Source: Clostridia bacterium (lineage in GTDB: Bacteria > Bacillota > Clostridia > Oscillospirales > RGIG577). From it: a stretch of 46,590 bases of DNA. Below the pieces are notes generated by a model, which was given only the letters and a program-made list of their open reading frames with translations, was not told the origin of the DNA and ran no database searches. Positions 7,468 through 15,930 of the stretch are shown piece by piece; within the stretch, counting starts at the first letter, position 1; each line of letters begins with the position of its first letter. Both the position numbers and the translations under genes were made by a program. The stretch is taken from assembly GCA_017513095.1 (NCBI GenBank), contig JAFWDJ010000002.1, positions 1-46,590 on the forward strand, written 5' to 3'.

Positions 7468-8676
7468 TTACGCCTTCTTTGCCCTGTAATCGTTGATGTA
7501 CGCCTCGGCCATTATCATGCTGTCGTAGAGCGTCTTGCCGGTGAGGGTATCTCTCAGCGTGGTGAGCCCCGCGTTCGGGCCGTGAGCGGCGATCTCGCAG
7601 TTCTTCATAAGGTCGTTCTTTATGTCGTCCTCGGTAAGCTCGAGCTCCTTGAACGTGATCGGGATGCCGACCTCCGTTGCGAAGTCGATGTACTGGTTTA
7701 TCTCCTCCTCGTCTGCGTTCGCCCACATGAGATACGGAACTACGCCCGCGCCGACAAGAAGACCGTGAAGCTTCGTGGTGCACTGCGGGAACTGGATGAT
7801 AACGTCGTCAACGAGATGCGGATAATGTACGTTTACGGCTATCGAGAGCGGGCCGCTCGTGTGAGCGATGAGGTTAAGCACGGAGTCGTAAGCGTTCGAC
7901 TGAACGTGAGTCTTTGCCGAAAGCATTGCCTTTGCGCCGTACTTGTAGAACGTATCGAAAACGCACTGGCTCAGCGCCCACGCGGGGGTAACTATCTCGT
8001 TCTCGGTATTCTTGTCCTTGATGGTCTGAATGCCCTCGTAGGCCGTGCCTATCATGTCGCCCATAGCGGCTGCCAGCGTTATCGGAGGAGCCTGGATGGT
8101 CTGCTCGGTGTCAACGAGCACGAGCTCGGGATGATACGGCATGAACCATGCGCCAACGGTCTTGTTCTCGTTGTTGTAAAGAACGGTTATCGTACTTGCG
8201 GGAGCGTTCGTAGCCACGATGGTCGGGCAGAGAACTACCTTTATCGGACGGCCGAGTCTGTGATATACGCCGCGCACCATATCGAGCGCCTTGCCGCCGC
8301 CGATACCGATGATGCAGTCCGCGTTGAACTTGCGCGCAAGTCCGGTGAGCGATTCAATGTTTTCCTCGGTTACCTGCTGGCCGTCTATGTCAACGATGGT
8401 GTACTCGGCCTTCTTTCCGGTCTCCTTCTCGATGGCGTCGTACTTCTGCGCAAGCAGCATCGACATGTACGCGCGAAGGTTCTTCTTGTTTACGTTGTTT
8501 ACCATCGGCTCGTCAAAGCTCTTCTTTACCTTTGCGATTACCTGATCCTTTACGGGGCCGCATGCCGTTGCGATAAGAAATCTCGAGCCGAGATGGAAAG
8601 CGTACTTTTTAAGCTCCAAAAGCGCGCCCTCGCCCTGAACGTAGCTCGCGTTCGTCCTGTATTCGAAATATGCCAT
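7468..8676 (-). CDS. Iron-containing / glycerol-dehydrogenase-like alcohol dehydrogenase
   Basis: NAD(P)-dependent dehydrogenase of 402 residues in the iron-containing ADH superfamily, closest by motif to the glycerol dehydrogenase branch. The dinucleotide-binding GIGGGKALD is followed by a PTIVATNAPAS segment that parallels PTIxATDAPxS of GldA. Candidate metal ligands lie in AAAMGDMIGT (Asp), VNVHYPH and KLHGLLVGAG (His). No signal peptide is present, so it is cytoplasmic. A strong promoter and an AAGGAGGAG ribosome site suggest high expression, fitting a fermentative role. No terminator is obvious after it. Glycerol, 1,2-diols or another alcohol may be the substrate; sequence alone does not decide. 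Confidence 0.88.
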   Translation of the reverse strand: MAYFEYRTNASYVQGEGALLELKKYAFHLGSRFLIATACGPVKDQVIAKVKKSFDEPMVNNVNKKNLRAYMSMLLAQKYDAIEKETGKKAEYTIVDIDGQQVTEENIESLTGLARKFNADCIIGIGGGKALDMVRGVYHRLGRPIKVVLCPTIVATNAPASTITVLYNNENKTVGAWFMPYHPELVLVDTEQTIQAPPITLAAAMGDMIGTAYEGIQTIKDKNTENEIVTPAWALSQCVFDTFYKYGAKAMLSAKTHVQSNAYDSVLNLIAHTSGPLSIAVNVHYPHLVDDVIIQFPQCTTKLHGLLVGAGVVPYLMWANADEEEINQYIDFATEVGIPITFKELELTEDDIKNDLMKNCEIAAHGPNAGLTTLRDTLTGKTLYDSMIMAEAYINDYRAKKA

Positions 8677-8729
8677 AGTTTACTCCTCCTTGTAATTATA
8701 ATTTGTATGGTTTGTACGGTTTATACTTT

Positions 8730-8758
8730 ATTATACATCCTGTTATGGTAATAATCAA
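8730..8758 (-). promoter_or_regulatory. Sigma-A promoter of the dehydrogenase gene
   Basis: On the minus strand, TTGATT (8753-8758) and TATAAT (8730-8735) are 17 nt apart. The leader of about 45 nt contains repeated ACCGTACAAACC/ATACAAATTA-like stretches before the ribosome site. Confidence 0.75.
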
Positions 8759-8814
8759 TAAATAATCGCATAATTGCGAACAAAAATTTGAAAGCGCCGC
8801 GAAAACGCTCCCCT

Positions 8815-8850
8815 AAAAGAAACGCCCGCCGCAAAAAGGCGGCGGGCGTT
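8815..8850 (-). terminator. Terminator of the aminotransferase-trpS-TagO-lipoprotein operon
   Basis: The 12-bp GC-rich stem AACGCCCGCCGC with its complement at 8839-8850 lies 13 nt past the lipoprotein stop and is followed on the minus strand by TTTCTTTT. Confidence 0.8.
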
Positions 8851-8862
8851 TTAATTTAACCG

Positions 8863-9585
8863 TTATTCCTGATTCTGAAGTGTCATCGAAGGCGCCGTGC
8901 CCTCGTCCGAAACGAAATACTCCACGTCCACGGTCTCGAGCGTATATATCACCCGTCCTGCGGCCGTGCTCTCGACGCGAAGCGGTATGCCGTCGGAGGC
9001 GCGAAGCTCATACTTTTCCGAAAATCCGTAGGCGGGGTCCTTATACTCAAACGAGATCACGGCGTCCGCGCCCTCATAGCCGAAGGTTATGTCGGAGATG
9101 TTCTCCGTCCGGGACGACTTTAAGATAAGCACGGGGTCCGAAAGGTTCACCGTACTGCCGAGATAATCCCCGTCGAACGATTCGCGCGTCATGCTCTCGC
9201 CCGTCAGAACGTCGTAAACGAAGAGCGAGCCGTCCGCGAACTCCGAATACATAAGATGCGTCCCGTTCTCCGAGTACTTATCGCAGCGCACGCGCTCCCC
9301 TGACGCCTGCTTTACTATCGTATACGAAACGGACTCCTCATCGGACAAATACGTCACCCTGCACGTCCACGTATACGCCTCGGGAGGCGCCATGCGCAAA
9401 AGAAGCTCCCCGAGCCGCTCTCCGTCAAGGGTTATAGGCTCGGCGCCGTCGCGGCTCTTTACGGAGTCGCCCTCAAGCGAATCATAGGGAAATCCGTCCT
9501 TCGCGCCGCCGCCGCCCGACAGGCTGCATCCGGCGAGCGCGCATATCATTATGATAATAACAAGCGGAAAAACTAACTTTTTCAT
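8863..9585 (-). CDS. Putative lipoprotein of unknown function
   Basis: 240 residues with a lipoprotein signal peptide: a KK start, a hydrophobic stretch VFPLVIIIMICA, then the lipobox LAGC with Cys20 as the lipidated residue. A Gly-rich spacer follows. The mature part looks like an extended beta-rich domain (alternating YTWTCRVTYLSDEESVSYTI, later VISFEYKDP and YELRASDGIPLRVES), a pattern that recalls LolA/LppX-type or sporulation lipoprotein folds, but no family can be named with certainty. It is the last gene of a four-gene operon, 20 nt after the TagO-like gene and before a strong terminator, so it is probably expressed with a wall-polymer enzyme on the outer face of the membrane. Confidence 0.75.
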   Translation of the reverse strand: MKKLVFPLVIIIMICALAGCSLSGGGGAKDGFPYDSLEGDSVKSRDGAEPITLDGERLGELLLRMAPPEAYTWTCRVTYLSDEESVSYTIVKQASGERVRCDKYSENGTHLMYSEFADGSLFVYDVLTGESMTRESFDGDYLGSTVNLSDPVLILKSSRTENISDITFGYEGADAVISFEYKDPAYGFSEKYELRASDGIPLRVESTAAGRVIYTLETVDVEYFVSDEGTAPSMTLQNQE

Positions 9586-9605
9586 GTCGTAAATCTGCGG
9601 CGGAC

Positions 9606-10727
9606 TTAAATGTCGTCGTCGCCCAAAAGCTTCTGCTTCTCTTCCTCTTCCTTCTTCTTCTGCTCCTCTATCGCCTTTCTGTGCGCGCGTTCGCGCTCGA
9701 AAATCTTAAATGCGATAAAGCCCACCACCAAAATGCTTACGAGCAGGATTATGGCCTTGAACATATCGTCGGACGCCCAGATTATAGCGCAGAGTCCCAA
9801 AAGCGCGCTGATTATATAGAGAATGGCCACGGTCTGCTTCTGCGAAAAGCCCATATCTATAAGCCTGTGATGAAGATGGCCGCGGTCGGCCGTCATCGGC
9901 GACTGTCCGCGCGCGAGGCGGCGGATTATCGCGAAAAGCGTGTCGAGTATCGGCAGTCCCATAATTAAAAACGGGATAAGGAACGAGATTATCGCGTAGA
10001 ACTTGAAAAATCCCGTTATTGATATCGTGGCAAGGATATAGCCTAAAAACATTGCGCCCGTGTCGCCCATGAATATTTTGGCGGGGTTGAAGTTGTACGG
10101 TATAAAGCCGACGCAGCCGCCCGTGAGCGCCGCCATGACTATGGCCACCTGCGGCTCCGCGATAAACAGCGCGATGAATAAAAGCGACAGCGACGATATG
10201 GCCGAAACGCCCACCGCGAGTCCGTCGAGACCGTCGATGAGATTAACGGCGTTCGTCACGCCGACTATCCAGATTATCGTTATCGGTATCGAAAGGAACC
10301 CGAGCGAGATATACGGGCTTCCCACGGGGAGGAGGTTTGAGAACATCTCAATCCTCACGCCGTAAAAGAGCGGTATCACCGCGGCAATTATCTGCCCTAA
10401 AAGCTTTACCTTGGCCTTTAGCTGGACTATGTCGTCCACCACGCCCAAAACGACGATGACAATGCATCCGAGAAGAATGCCCCTAAGCTCCGTCGTAATA
10501 TCGCAGAACGCGAGCATCGAGAAGATAAAGCCCATAAATATCGCCATGCCGCCGAGACGCGGTATCGGCGTCTTATGCATGCGCCGGTTATCCTTCGGCA
10601 CGTCCATCGCGCCCACTCTCGTTGCGAACACCTTAACGAGAGGCGTTGTGGCAAACGATATCACGCCCGCGACGAGAAAGGCCGCAATAAGCGCTATTAT
10701 GTTTATATCGATATTGTTAAAAACCAT
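9606..10727 (-). CDS. Undecaprenyl-phosphate GlcNAc-1-phosphate transferase (MraY/WecA/TagO family)
   Basis: Polytopic membrane enzyme that links a sugar-1-phosphate to undecaprenyl phosphate, the first step of teichoic-acid-like or other wall glycopolymers. The ATG at 10727 is preferred over an in-frame TTG 18 nt upstream, because the extra codons are themselves the AAAAAAGGTG ribosome site; this gives 373 residues and about 10-11 membrane segments. Family signatures are DNRRMHKTPIPRLGG, the Asp pair GVVDD, NLIDGLDGLA, IFMGDTGAMFLGY and the His motif DRGHLHHRLIDMG. The C-terminal 25 residues are a Lys/Glu-rich cytoplasmic tail. It lies 28 nt after trpS in one operon. The LCP enzyme at 32860 could act later in the same pathway. 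The HLHH motif favours the WecA/TagO branch over MraY. Confidence 0.92.
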   Translation of the reverse strand: MVFNNIDINIIALIAAFLVAGVISFATTPLVKVFATRVGAMDVPKDNRRMHKTPIPRLGGMAIFMGFIFSMLAFCDITTELRGILLGCIVIVVLGVVDDIVQLKAKVKLLGQIIAAVIPLFYGVRIEMFSNLLPVGSPYISLGFLSIPITIIWIVGVTNAVNLIDGLDGLAVGVSAISSLSLLFIALFIAEPQVAIVMAALTGGCVGFIPYNFNPAKIFMGDTGAMFLGYILATISITGFFKFYAIISFLIPFLIMGLPILDTLFAIIRRLARGQSPMTADRGHLHHRLIDMGFSQKQTVAILYIISALLGLCAIIWASDDMFKAIILLVSILVVGFIAFKIFERERAHRKAIEEQKKKEEEEKQKLLGDDDI

Positions 10728-10755
10728 GACCGCACCTTTTTTCAAAGTCAGAAAT

Positions 10756-11769
10756 TTATCTTATGAGTCCCACTTTTCTGTATACCTTGGAGAGCGTTTT
10801 ATTTGATATATACTGTGCCCTTTGACTGTTTTCGGTATACATTCTTTCAAGATAAGCCTTATCGGCGCTCACCTCGGCGAAGCGTTCGCGAACGTGCGCG
10901 AGCGCGTCGGACACGGCCTCGCCTACGGCAAGCTTCAAGTCTCCGTAGCCCTTGCCCGAAAACTCCGAAACGCAGGCGTCCATCGCCCTGCCCGTCACGG
11001 CGGAATATATCGAGAGAAGATTAGTCACGCCCTCGCGTCCCTCCTCGCCGGGCGCGAAGCGTATCTCGGCGAACGAGTCGGTAACGGCGCGCTTGAACTT
11101 GCGGATTATCGTATCGCGGTCGTCCAAAATGGCTATCGTGGAGTTTTCATTGGTATCGGACTTCGACATCTTCTTCGTCGGGTCCGTAAGGCTCATTATT
11201 TTCGACGTCTCCTTTACGGTGAAAGGTTCCGGCACCTTGAAGGTCGGGCTGTACGTATTGTTAAAGCGTATAGCAACGTCGCGCGCAAGCTCTAAATGCT
11301 GCTTTTGGTCTATTCCCACGGGCACGAGGTCGGCCTGATAGAGCAGTATATCCGCCGCCATAAGCACGGGATACGTAAAAAGGCCGGCGTTTACGTTGTC
11401 CTTATGCTTCTGCGCCTTATCCTTGAACTGCGTCATGCGCGAAAGCTCGCCGAACTGCGTATAGCACGAAAGTATCCACGCAAGCTCCGCGTGCGCGGGC
11501 ACCTGGCTCTGGATGAACACCATCGTCTTTTCGGGGTCAAGTCCGCACGCTATGAGAAGCGCATACGTGTCGAGCACGCGCTTTCTTAGTACCTTCGCCT
11601 CCTGACGCACTGTCAGCGCGTGCAGGTCGGCCACCATGTAATAGCATTCGTAAAGGCTTTCGGGGTCGTTCTGAAGCTTTACCCAATTCGATACCGCGCC
11701 CAGGTAATTGCCCAGCGTTATCGCGCCGGAGGGCTGTATGCCGCTTAAAATTATCTTCTTGTCGCTCAT
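10756..11769 (-). CDS. trpS: Tryptophanyl-tRNA synthetase
   Basis: Class I aminoacyl-tRNA synthetase of 337 residues that charges tRNA-Trp; full length for the bacterial type. The HIGH-equivalent PSGAITLGNYLG lies at residues 13-24. Typical middle motifs follow (YTQFGELSRMTQFKDK, FTYPVLMAADILLYQADLVPVG), and the KMSKS loop reads KKMSKSD. The C-terminal segment closes the anticodon-binding helices. It is the second gene of the operon, 24 nt after the aminotransferase and 28 nt before the TagO-like gene. A GGGAAGGG ribosome site precedes the ATG. No T-box leader is visible in the short gap, so any tryptophan control would act at the operon promoter. Confidence 0.97.
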   Translation of the reverse strand: MSDKKIILSGIQPSGAITLGNYLGAVSNWVKLQNDPESLYECYYMVADLHALTVRQEAKVLRKRVLDTYALLIACGLDPEKTMVFIQSQVPAHAELAWILSCYTQFGELSRMTQFKDKAQKHKDNVNAGLFTYPVLMAADILLYQADLVPVGIDQKQHLELARDVAIRFNNTYSPTFKVPEPFTVKETSKIMSLTDPTKKMSKSDTNENSTIAILDDRDTIIRKFKRAVTDSFAEIRFAPGEEGREGVTNLLSIYSAVTGRAMDACVSEFSGKGYGDLKLAVGEAVSDALAHVRERFAEVSADKAYLERMYTENSQRAQYISNKTLSKVYRKVGLIR

Positions 11770-11793
11770 ATGTCTTACCCTTCCCTAAGTCGC

Positions 11794-12984
11794 TTATTTG
11801 AGTTGTTCCTTTATTACCGAGCCCAAAATCTCCATGCCGCGCACTATCTGCTCGTCGGAGGGCGTGGAGTAATTGAGGCGTATAGCGTAGCTTACGTCGC
11901 TTGTGTCGACGAGAAAGGCGCTGCCGGGAACTACGGCCACCTTCTTTTCAAGCGCCGCGCGCGTGAGGCGGTCTATATCGGTGCCCTCGGGCATCTCGCA
12001 CCATACGAAAAGCCCGCCCTCGGGAGTAATTACCTTCACGCGGCTGTCGAAATGCGCCTTCGCGCCGTCGAGCATGAGGCGGCTCTTTCTTCCGTATATC
12101 GACTGCACCTTCTTTACCTGCGCCTCGAAGTCGTATTCCGTTATGAACTTATGCGCGAGTATCTGAAAGAACATATTCGTATGAACGTCGGAGCACTGCT
12201 TCGCAACGGTCATTTTCGCGATTATCGGCTTCGGAGCCACGCAGAAGCCGAGGCGTATGCCGCTCGAGAGCGTCTTTGAAAACGAGCCTACGTATATAAC
12301 TATGCCGTCCTCGTCGAACGACTTTATCGTGGGCACGTCCTCGCCCGCGAAGCGAAGCTCGCCGTAGGGGTTGTCCTCAAGGATGATAACGCCGTATTTC
12401 TTGCAGATCTCGTACATTGCCCTTCTCTTGTGAAGCGGCATCGTCTTTCCGGAGGGGTTCTGGAACGTCGGTATCGTATATACGAAGCGCACGTTCTTAT
12501 TAGCCTTTATAGCGGCTTCGAGCGCCTCTATATTCATGCCGTCGTCGTCCATCGGAACGCCGACGAGCTTCGTATTGTAGGAGCGGAACACGTTAAGAGA
12601 GCCGATAAACGACGGGCTTTCACAGATAACCACGTCGCCCTCGTTGCAGAGTATCTTCGTCGTAAGGTCCATGCCCTGCGTCGCGCCGGAGAGTATCACC
12701 GTGTCGTCGAAGTCGCGGCCTATGTTGAAGAGCGCTTTGTTTCTCGCCTTCAAGTCGGCGATGAGCGGCGCGTAGCCCTCGGATATGCCGTACTGCAGCG
12801 CGGGGATCGGGTCGGTCGCGTATATGTCCGCGCTTATCTTCGCCATTATCTCAACGGGGAACGATTCCGACGCGGGGTTGCCCGCCGCGAACGGGATTAT
12901 GTCGGGATTCGACGCGTATTTTAAAATTTCGCGTATCGCGGAAGGCTTTAAGGGATTTATTTTGTCCGAAAAGGTATAATTCAT
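11794..12984 (-). CDS. PLP-dependent fold-type I aminotransferase (2-aminoadipate/aromatic type)
   Basis: 396-residue class I/II aminotransferase without the GntR-type DNA-binding domain of MocR regulators. The opening (KPSAIREILKYAS, then IIPFAAGNPASESFP) is typical of the LysN/2-aminoadipate and aromatic transaminase branch. Also present are the ALQYGISEGYAPL substrate loop, LEDNPYGELRF, and the PLP-binding Lys in GSFSKTLSSGIRLG. The ATG at 12984 is chosen over an adjacent in-frame TTG because GAGGTG lies 7 nt before it. It is the first gene of the operon with trpS, which loosely suggests aromatic or branched amino-acid metabolism. The true amino-acid partner cannot be told from sequence. 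Confidence 0.9.
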   Translation of the reverse strand: MNYTFSDKINPLKPSAIREILKYASNPDIIPFAAGNPASESFPVEIMAKISADIYATDPIPALQYGISEGYAPLIADLKARNKALFNIGRDFDDTVILSGATQGMDLTTKILCNEGDVVICESPSFIGSLNVFRSYNTKLVGVPMDDDGMNIEALEAAIKANKNVRFVYTIPTFQNPSGKTMPLHKRRAMYEICKKYGVIILEDNPYGELRFAGEDVPTIKSFDEDGIVIYVGSFSKTLSSGIRLGFCVAPKPIIAKMTVAKQCSDVHTNMFFQILAHKFITEYDFEAQVKKVQSIYGRKSRLMLDGAKAHFDSRVKVITPEGGLFVWCEMPEGTDIDRLTRAALEKKVAVVPGSAFLVDTSDVSYAIRLNYSTPSDEQIVRGMEILGSVIKEQLK

Positions 12985-13020
12985 CAAACGGCACCTCTTT
13001 TTTATTATTTATTCTTTTTA

Positions 13021-13049
13021 TATTAACATAACTTTGCCCCGCTTGACAA
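13021..13049 (-). promoter_or_regulatory. Putative sigma-A promoter of the aminotransferase operon
   Basis: On the minus strand, TTGTCA (13044-13049) and TTAATA (13021-13026, or TAATAT one base further on) are 17-18 nt apart, followed by an AT-rich leader and GAGGTG. Confidence 0.6.
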
Positions 13050-13085
13050 TAATTTTCGCTTAAATCGTGTCTCTTTTTTGCAAAT

Positions 13086-13264
13086 CCCCCGCCGGCCACG
13101 CCGTGGCGGGCGCATCGTGCGCCCGTCCTCTCTATTGCCTTCCCCTTCGAGGGGAAGGTGGCCGCCGTGCGGCTGGATGAGGTGCAGCGCCAACGGCGCA
13201 TGCGTCCCCTTAATAGCTCCCTTGTGTAAAGGGAGCTGTCGGCGCAGCCGACTGAGGGATTGTC
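13086..13264 (+). repeat. Repeat mosaic: CGCCCG hairpin, module B, module A
   Basis: Starts with a GCCACGCCGTGGC palindrome and the GGGCGCATCGTGCGCCC hairpin. Module B follows at 13137-13210 (CCTTCCCCTTCGAGGGGAAGG hairpin, GCCGCCGTGCGGC, then GGATGAGG and GCGCC...GGCGC). Module A at 13215-13264 has the hairpin AGCTCCCTT/AAGGGAGCT and a second hairpin before GACTGAGGGATTGTC. No protein is supported. Confidence 0.75.
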
Positions 13265-13299
13265 ACGGCACTGCTCTATTTTCACATTAATGACAATGA

Positions 13300-13620
13300 T
13301 TTTCTCACAAGTATTTAACCTACCTCCCCCTGCTTTCGCCTTCCCATCCTGCTTTAACATATATTCTTTTTAGAGCCCTGCTCTAAAGACTCAAATCGCC
13401 TGCCGGCGGGGCCTACTTTTGCAAACAAAAGTAGCAAAATTTCCGGGGGACCGCGGCACAGGCTCGCGGGGCTTGTGTTAAATGCAGTCTTCCTGCAGCG
13501 CTTAGGCCGCCTTCCCCCCGTCCCCTTTGGTTTTACGGCCTCGACATCTTTCATCATCGGTAGATGACGCAATCTCGATCAGACGGGCGCACGATGCGCC
13601 CGACACGGCTTGACCGGTGG
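13300..13620 (+). repeat. Dispersed repeat C, near full-length copy
   Basis: A roughly 320-bp unit that recurs at 40388-40745 (inverted) and 46048-46395, with heads at 142-250 and 39988-40150. Ordered landmarks: TTTAACCTACC; a TTCTTTTTAGAGCCCTGCTCTAAAGAC palindromic region; CTACTTTTGCAAACAAAAGTAG hairpin; GGCTCGCGGGGCTTG; CCTTCCCCCCGTCCCC; a CATCATCGGTAGATGA segment; and the terminal GGGCGCACGATGCGCCC hairpin before GACACGGCTTG. The unit has no conserved reading frame. Confidence 0.75.
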
Positions 13621-13640
13621 GAAGGGCTTCAGCGCACTAA

Positions 13641-13766
13641 GAGCCTTCCCCTCGGGGGAAGGTGGCCGCCGTGCGGCCGGATGAGGTGCAGCGCCGCCAC
13701 GGCGCGTGCGTCCCTCGTCTTGGCTTCCTTGTGCAAATGGAGCTGTCTGCAAAGCAGACTGAGGGG
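13641..13766 (+). repeat. Modules B and A (degenerate) upstream of the lipoprotein-birA promoter
   Basis: Module B occupies 13641-13713 (GCCTTCCCCTCGGGGGAAGG hairpin onward). A slightly decayed module A occupies 13722-13766, with mismatches in its first stem (TTCC versus TCCC, AAATGG versus AAAGGG). The order C-B-A ends 32 nt before the -35 box of the next promoter. Confidence 0.7.
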
Positions 13767-13797
13767 GTCCCCCTCCCGCCGCCTTTCGCCTTTCCAT

Positions 13798-13826
13798 TTG
13801 CGTTGTATGAAAAACCGATGTAAAAT
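13798..13826 (+). promoter_or_regulatory. Putative sigma-A promoter of lipoprotein-birA
   Basis: TTGCGT (13798-13803) and TAAAAT (13821-13826) are 17 nt apart. Between it and the start codon lies a hairpin, CCGCGGG with its complement around 13842-13860, in the predicted 5' leader. Confidence 0.6.
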
Positions 13827-13880
13827 AAACAATAGTAATATCCGCGGGGCGTGCCCGCGGCGAAAAAAGGGGGTTAAGCA

Positions 13881-14924
13881 ATGCGAAAAAGAATCATTGC
13901 GCTCGTGCTTGCGGCACTGTTCGCGTGCGCGCTTTTCGGATGCTCGGCGAAGGATAAGGCCGCAGATGAACGCGGGCAAACAAAAGAAAGCGAAGAAAGC
14001 GGCGGCGAGAGCCGCGATTTCGGGAAAACTGCGTATTATTTCGTCGGCGGCAGCCTTGTGGGAAGCCTTGAAAACGGCGTTTTCATGACCGCCACGGACC
14101 CCGCCCGCGACCGGACGGACGCGGGAAGGTACCGCCGCTATACGATAAAGGAGCTCTTTTCCGACGAATATATATACTTCGACCGCGACAGCGCGCGCGG
14201 CGAGGCAAACGAGGCCGCGATATATACGGGCGAGGGCCCGGGCGGCTTCGATGAGGACATGACCGCCGTATTCGCGCCGTATGCGGTGCGCACTATCGAC
14301 GGCGGCTGGGTCTCGGTACTGCCGCTGCCGTGCATTCTTCCCGACGGCTTCGCCGTTTACGCGCCGGAGTACGGCTTTTTCGTAAACGTCTCGCGCGACA
14401 TACGCGCCATGGGCGACTGCCCCGCACTCGCGACGAATTTCATGGGCGCGCGCCTTCCCGACGGGCTGTCGTGGGATAACGGCTTCACCGCGCGCGACGA
14501 GGATGCGACAGAATCGGCGCTTGCGGCGAACGGGATAAAATTCGGTGCGATCGATATAAATACCGTCTCGGGCGACTTCGACTCCGACGGCAAAACGGAG
14601 AGCGTGATATTCGCGAACGCCGCGGCGGACGCCGAGGGCTTTCTCGTGCTCGACCCCGACGCGGGCGAAGCGCCGTTCGGCCTCATACTCTTTTGTGACG
14701 ACGACGAGCGATACGAGACTGTGTATCTGTGCGCGGGCGAGGCCGTGTCAGACGTAACATCGCACTTTACGATAGTGCCCGTGGGCATTTTCGACCTCGA
14801 CGCGGACGGCGATTTTGAGATATGCGCCTCCTCGCATGAGTGGGAGTGGGGCTCTACGTTCGTGCTCGCAAAGAACGACTCAGGCGCGTGGGATACAGTG
14901 ATGACCGCCGAGTGGGGAACGTGA
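13881..14924 (+). CDS. Putative lipoprotein with calcium-loop-like repeats
   Basis: 347 residues beginning with a lipoprotein signal (RKRIIALVLAALFACA) and the lipobox LFGC with Cys21. A charged, low-complexity spacer (residues 22-45) precedes a globular extracellular part. Two Asp-rich loops, DFDSDGKTE (around residue 233) and DLDADGDFE (around 312), resemble the calcium-binding loops of FG-GAP/VCBS or EF-hand-type proteins, spaced like blades of a propeller repeat. No catalytic motif is recognised. It lies 24 nt upstream of birA in an apparent operon. A surface-exposed binding role is inference. The start follows GGGGG at a suitable distance. Confidence 0.78.
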   Translation: MRKRIIALVLAALFACALFGCSAKDKAADERGQTKESEESGGESRDFGKTAYYFVGGSLVGSLENGVFMTATDPARDRTDAGRYRRYTIKELFSDEYIYFDRDSARGEANEAAIYTGEGPGGFDEDMTAVFAPYAVRTIDGGWVSVLPLPCILPDGFAVYAPEYGFFVNVSRDIRAMGDCPALATNFMGARLPDGLSWDNGFTARDEDATESALAANGIKFGAIDINTVSGDFDSDGKTESVIFANAAADAEGFLVLDPDAGEAPFGLILFCDDDERYETVYLCAGEAVSDVTSHFTIVPVGIFDLDADGDFEICASSHEWEWGSTFVLAKNDSGAWDTVMTAEWGT

Positions 14925-14948
14925 TCTGATTTTGACGGAGGTAATATT

Positions 14949-15926
14949 ATGTCAACCAAAGACGACGTGCTCGATATTCTGAAAAAGAACGCGGACCGCG
15001 AGATGTCGGGTCAGCAGATAGCCGATATCTTGGGCGTGTCGCGCGCCGCGGTCTGGAAGGCCGTGGAGGCGCTGAGAGGCGAGGGCTTTGAGATAGAGGC
15101 GGCGACGAAGCGCGGCTACGTGATAAAGAGCGGCGCGGACGAGCTTTCGGCAGAGGAAGTCAGGCGGTTCTTGCCGCGGGAGCTTAAAAATATCGAAATA
15201 AACGTTGAAAAAAGCGTCGATTCAACGAATACGCGCCTGAAAGCGGCGGCGGCCGCGGGCGCGCCGTCGGGCAGCGTGCTCATTGCGCTTACGCAGACCG
15301 CGGGACGCGGGCGTCAGGGACGCGGCTTTTATTCGCCGCCGCACACGGGCCTTTATATGAGCATACTTCTGCGCCCGAAAACGGACGCGGCCGAAGCGCA
15401 GCTTACGACGATACGCTCCGCCGTGGCTGTGCGGCGCGCGCTCTTTAGGACGGCGCATGTCGACGCGAAGATAAAGTGGGTCAACGACGTTTATTATAAC
15501 AATAAAAAGGTCTGCGGGATACTTACCGAGGCCGCGATGGACTTCGAGAGCGGCGGCGTCGATTATCTCGTGACGGGGATCGGGATAAACTGTACGACGC
15601 GCGAGGAGCAGTTCCCCGAGGACGTGCGCGCTGTCGCAGGCTCCGTAAATCTGCGCGACGCGACGCGCGCCGAGCTTGCCGCCGCGGTCATAGAGGAGTT
15701 CTTCGCGCTTCAGAATGTTTCTCAGCGCGAGCTTATCGCCGAGTATAAGAGATATTCGATGATAACGGGCAAGCGCATCACGTTCGAGCGCGGCGGGCGC
15801 ACGTATACGGCCACGGCCGCCGATATAAACGAGAGCGGCAACCTCGTCGTGCGCTTTGACTCCGGCGAAACGGAGACGCTCTATTCCGGCGAGGTGCATA
15901 TAATGAAGGATTTTTTGAATCAATAA
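14949..15926 (+). CDS. birA: Bifunctional biotin-protein ligase / biotin operon repressor
   Basis: Activates biotin to biotinyl-AMP and transfers it to the carrier lysine of biotin-dependent carboxylases. At 325 residues it is the long, regulator-type form. Residues 1-60 are a winged helix-turn-helix (SGQQIADILGVSRAAVWK). The catalytic domain has the ATP/biotin loop GRGRQGRGF (119-127), KWVNDVYYNNKKVCGILTE (176-194; the second Lys of NKKVCG is the usual catalytic Lys) and GIGINCT. The small C-terminal SH3-like domain follows. A GACGGAGGT ribosome site fixes the start. It should repress biotin synthesis or uptake genes elsewhere; no biotin gene lies in this window. Confidence 0.96.
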   Translation: MSTKDDVLDILKKNADREMSGQQIADILGVSRAAVWKAVEALRGEGFEIEAATKRGYVIKSGADELSAEEVRRFLPRELKNIEINVEKSVDSTNTRLKAAAAAGAPSGSVLIALTQTAGRGRQGRGFYSPPHTGLYMSILLRPKTDAAEAQLTTIRSAVAVRRALFRTAHVDAKIKWVNDVYYNNKKVCGILTEAAMDFESGGVDYLVTGIGINCTTREEQFPEDVRAVAGSVNLRDATRAELAAAVIEEFFALQNVSQRELIAEYKRYSMITGKRITFERGGRTYTATAADINESGNLVVRFDSGETETLYSGEVHIMKDFLNQ

Positions 15927-15930
15927 TGCG

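Noticed and set aside
7321..8751. A 476-codon plus-strand open frame spanning the dehydrogenase gene
   Set aside because: It is the exact antisense of a well-supported gene, is Arg/Leu/Val-rich with no domain, and has no ribosome site. GC-rich codon use creates such mirror frames throughout this window (for example 3878-4804, 632-1294, 35632-36375).
13564..14088. Frames of 100-174 codons over repeat modules
   Set aside because: They run through repeat C, B and A and into the antisense or wrong frame of the lipoprotein gene. Similar peptides appear wherever the repeats occur, so they reflect repeat sequence, not protein selection.
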